A DNA stretch of 64,000 nt, taken from contig NZ_KB905370.1 of NCBI RefSeq assembly GCF_000378985.1, positions 2,471,006 through 2,535,005 on the forward strand, written 5' to 3'. Every line of letters starts with the position of its first letter. The first letter of the stretch is position 1. Below, in pieces: positions 61,698 through 64,000 of this stretch. This DNA comes from Ensifer sp. BR816 (GTDB lineage Bacteria; Pseudomonadota; Alphaproteobacteria; Rhizobiales; Rhizobiaceae). Made by a program: the position numbers and the translations under genes. The notes under the pieces were generated by a model, which worked only from the letters and a program-made list of their open reading frames with translations, did not search any database and had not been told where the DNA came from.

Positions 61698-62685
61698 CGA
61701 ACCGCTCCTGAATGTCAGCAATCTGACGGTCAATCTGCTGACCGCGAAATCGGCGGTCCGCCCCGTCGACGGCGTCAGCTACTCGGTCCGGCAGGGCGAA
61801 TGTCTCGCAATCGTCGGCGAGAGCGGCAGCGGCAAGACGGTGATGAACTTCGCGCCGCTCGGCCTGATGCCGACGGGCGTAACGACAATTCTGTCGGGCT
61901 CCGTCAAACTCGAGGGGCGGGAACTGATCGGCTTGCCCGAGGCCGAGATCCAGAAGCTCCGCGGCAAGTCGGTCGGCTTCATCTTCCAGGACCCCATGAG
62001 CGCACTCAACCCGGTGCGCCGAATTGGGCGGCAGATTGCCGAGATGGCCGAGCTGCACCTCACCATGACGCCCAGGGCGGCCGAGGCGCGCGCCCTGGAG
62101 CTCGTAAAGCTCGTCGGGATATCCGACCCTGCGGCACGGCTCCGGCAGTATCCGCACGAGCTTTCCGGGGGGTTGAGGCAGCGCATCGTCATCGCCATTG
62201 CGCTTGCGGGCGAGCCGAAGTTGCTGATCGCTGACGAACCCACGACCGCGCTCGATGTGACGGTTCAGGCGCAGATCTTGCGGCTGCTGAAGGACGTACA
62301 GCGTCGTCTCAACATGGGGATGGTGCTGATCACCCACGACATGGGCGTGGTTGCGGGAGCGGCGGACAATATCGTCGTCATGTATGCTGCACGCGCCGCC
62401 GAATGCGGCCCCGTCGACAAGGTTCTCGTAAACCCCCGTCACCCCTACACGAAGGGCCTGATCAACGCGATTCCGCGGAAGGAGGATCCGATAGGTTCCG
62501 AATTCCGCGGCCTTCCGGGCGTACCCCCGACTCTGGGCGCACCGATCAGGGGCTGTGCCTTCGCACCACGCTGCGAACTCGCTGTGGCCACGTGCTCACG
62601 TAACCGGCCGCCAATGGTGCCGACTGGTGACGGCAATGTTTCTGTGGCCTGCCCAGTCGTCAATCAAGGAAAGGCTGCCGCATGA
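61690..62685 (+). CDS. ABC transporter ATP-binding protein, DppD/OppD type
   Basis: The 331-residue ATPase has Walker A GESGSGKT, Q-loop FIFQDPMSALNPV, signature LSGGLRQR, Walker B LLIADEPTTALD and a C-terminal oligopeptide-type extension with cysteines (GCAFAPRCELAVATCSR), which holds an iron-sulfur cluster in some homologues. It overlaps the permease stop by 8 bp and the next ATPase by 4 bp. Confidence 0.93.
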   Translation: MHDEPLLNVSNLTVNLLTAKSAVRPVDGVSYSVRQGECLAIVGESGSGKTVMNFAPLGLMPTGVTTILSGSVKLEGRELIGLPEAEIQKLRGKSVGFIFQDPMSALNPVRRIGRQIAEMAELHLTMTPRAAEARALELVKLVGISDPAARLRQYPHELSGGLRQRIVIAIALAGEPKLLIADEPTTALDVTVQAQILRLLKDVQRRLNMGMVLITHDMGVVAGAADNIVVMYAARAAECGPVDKVLVNPRHPYTKGLINAIPRKEDPIGSEFRGLPGVPPTLGAPIRGCAFAPRCELAVATCSRNRPPMVPTGDGNVSVACPVVNQGKAAA

Positions 62686-63677
62686 CGAACTCCCCTGTCC
62701 TCAAGGTCGAAAACCTTCAAACCCGCTTCAAGAGCGTACAGCGGGGTAAATTCATCCATGCGGTCGACGACGTTTCGATCGAGCTTTATCCGGGAGAGAT
62801 CGTCGGCCTGGTTGGCGAATCCGGTTGCGGAAAGTCGACGCTCGGCCGAACTATCGTAGGACTCGAGAAGGCAAGCGCCGGGCGCGTTTTGCTCGACGGA
62901 GTTGACCTCAGCACTCTCTCAGGCGCAGCACTACGCAAAAGCCGCCGGGCACTGCAATATGTATTCCAAGATCCCTATTCGTGTCTGAACGATCGCCAGA
63001 CGGTCGGCGAAGCTATCGATGAAGCCCTACTCATCGACGGGCGCAGCTCGCAAGATGAACGTGATCGCCGTACCAAGGAGCTGCTGGATCAGGTCGGCCT
63101 TGCGAACGCCGTCAAGGACCGCCACACACGCGAGCTCTCGGGCGGCCAGCGCCAGCGCGTTGCGATTGCCCGGTCGCTTGCCGTCAATCCAAGAGTGCTG
63201 ATCTGCGACGAGCCGGTGAGCGCCCTGGATCTCTCCATTCGGGCGCAGGTGATGAACCTGTTCCTGCGGCTGCAGAAGGATCTGGGAGTGGCGTGCCTGT
63301 TCATCGCCCACGATCTTGCCTTGGTAAGACAGGCGGCCTCACGGGTCTATGTAATGTATCTCGGCAAGATCGTGGAGCAGGGACCCTCCCAGGAGCTTTA
63401 CGACCACCCGAGCCATCCTTACTCGCAGATGCTGCTTGCGTCGGTTCCAGAGGTGGATCCGCGTGTCGAGAAGCTCCGCAATGGGCCGCTGCTGGTGGGG
63501 GAGGTGCCGAGTCCGACGAATCCGCCCTCCGGCTGCAGGTTCAGGACCCGCTGCCCTCTTGCCGTCGAGAGCTGCTCTCGGAAGATGCCGGCGGCGCACG
63601 GCCTCTCATTTGGCCACAGTGCCGCATGCCTATTCGCCCCCGAGCTTCACGAGGGTCGGCGTTCTGCACTTCACTGA
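62682..63677 (+). CDS. ABC transporter ATP-binding protein, DppF/OppF type
   Basis: The 331-residue ATPase has Walker A GESGCGKST, Q-loop YVFQDPYSCLNDRQ, signature LSGGQRQR, Walker B VLICDEPVSALD, the H-loop LFIAHDLALVRQ and a cysteine-bearing C-terminal extension (GCRFRTRCPLAVESCSR). It pairs with the preceding ATPase and ends the importer operon visible here. Confidence 0.93.
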   Translation: MTNSPVLKVENLQTRFKSVQRGKFIHAVDDVSIELYPGEIVGLVGESGCGKSTLGRTIVGLEKASAGRVLLDGVDLSTLSGAALRKSRRALQYVFQDPYSCLNDRQTVGEAIDEALLIDGRSSQDERDRRTKELLDQVGLANAVKDRHTRELSGGQRQRVAIARSLAVNPRVLICDEPVSALDLSIRAQVMNLFLRLQKDLGVACLFIAHDLALVRQAASRVYVMYLGKIVEQGPSQELYDHPSHPYSQMLLASVPEVDPRVEKLRNGPLLVGEVPSPTNPPSGCRFRTRCPLAVESCSRKMPAAHGLSFGHSAACLFAPELHEGRRSALH

Positions 63678-64000
63678 AGAAGCGGGGTGCCGTGATCATC
63701 CACTTGGGGAGTCCCGCGAACCGCGGTGCGTCCACTCCTGGCAAGGCCGAGTGCCGTGCTCACATCGGCGCACTCGCGGCGGACCATGGCCGAACGCTGC
63801 AGAAAATCCGGCGAGTTGGAAAGTGCCTCGGTTGCGCGCGAATCCTGGAGAAGTTCCCCTGCGGGAAGTGGTGCTGCTTCCCGCCAATTCGCCCGGTGCC
63901 AACGCATCGGGCATTTTCTTGCATGCGCCCCGTGGCGATCTGCCCCGCGAGGGGAGCCATTGGCAAATCACGTACCAGCCTGCACCCCCTGGTATGCACG
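63678..64000. other. Right end of window, no assigned gene
   Basis: Both strands have open stretches over most of these 323 bases. A plus-strand frame running off the edge contains VVLLPANSPGANASGIFLHA, which reads like protein, but it has no ATG start here and no family was recognised. A partial gene continuing beyond the window is possible. Confidence 0.3.

Overview
The window looks like accessory, probably plasmid-borne DNA from a member of the Rhizobiaceae, most likely Sinorhizobium/Ensifer or a close relative. The pointers are a SyrB-type symbiotic regulator with two SyrB-tailed paralogues, a mucR/ros pseudogene, alphaproteobacterial LexA boxes (GTTC-N7-GTTC), rhizobial DctBD-type regulation, a decayed mobilisation relaxase and a high overall G+C. 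No rRNA, tRNA or CRISPR array was seen. Identifications rest on motif and family recognition by eye; no database search was run.

Layout. (1) 1-11125: one edge of a type VI secretion locus. It holds tssA (cut by the window start), a PpkA-like kinase, ClpV/TssH, an OmpA-domain protein, the PppA phosphatase, a membrane-anchored M15 peptidase and a short TssM-like protein lacking the large N-terminal domain. (2) 11478-12634: a GSU2403-type nucleotidyltransferase behind two tandem palindromes. (3) 12971-21030: a creatine module made of an ABC importer, a LysR regulator, creatinase and a GlxA/AraC regulator; an 80-bp direct repeat precedes the importer and recurs before the AraC gene. (4) 21080-26324: small stress proteins, then an SOS cluster with two divergent SRAP genes over one LexA box, dinB, and imuA with its own LexA box. 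The imuB-dnaE2 partners expected after imuA are absent, and an IS6-type remnant sits at that point. (5) 26308-27935: gene debris containing an intact higBA pair, a truncated second copy of the nucleotidyltransferase with its palindromes, and a scrap of a SyrB-tail gene. (6) 28009-34226: aspA, a dicarboxylate/aspartate symporter and a DctB/DctD pair behind a perfect sigma-54 promoter. (7) 34280-41571: mucR pseudogene, DnaQ-like exonuclease, three SyrB-tailed proteins, a WGR protein and a mobilisation region whose relaxase is frameshifted at its HxHxH motif.

(8) 41822-47650: chromate resistance (rhodanese-ChrB, ChrA, MFS), a methyltransferase divergent from a TetR regulator over a perfect palindrome, and a small exported protein. 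(9) 47700-54365: nickel/cobalt handling. A CsoR/RcnR repressor leads an operon of a His-rich RcnA, an MFS exporter, a YqaA protein and a second RcnA split by a frameshift; opposite lie a His-rich peptide, HupE and an anchor protein. (10) 54375-63677: a GntR regulator, amidohydrolase, flavin reductase-like protein and Asp/Glu/hydantoin racemase, divergent from a five-gene peptide-type ABC importer. TTGTATACAA-type palindromes lie in the shared promoter.

Overall the window is a mosaic of nutrient-scavenging, metal-resistance and secretion modules, each with a local regulator and visible operators, separated by pseudogenes and repeats typical of a rearranging rhizobial plasmid.
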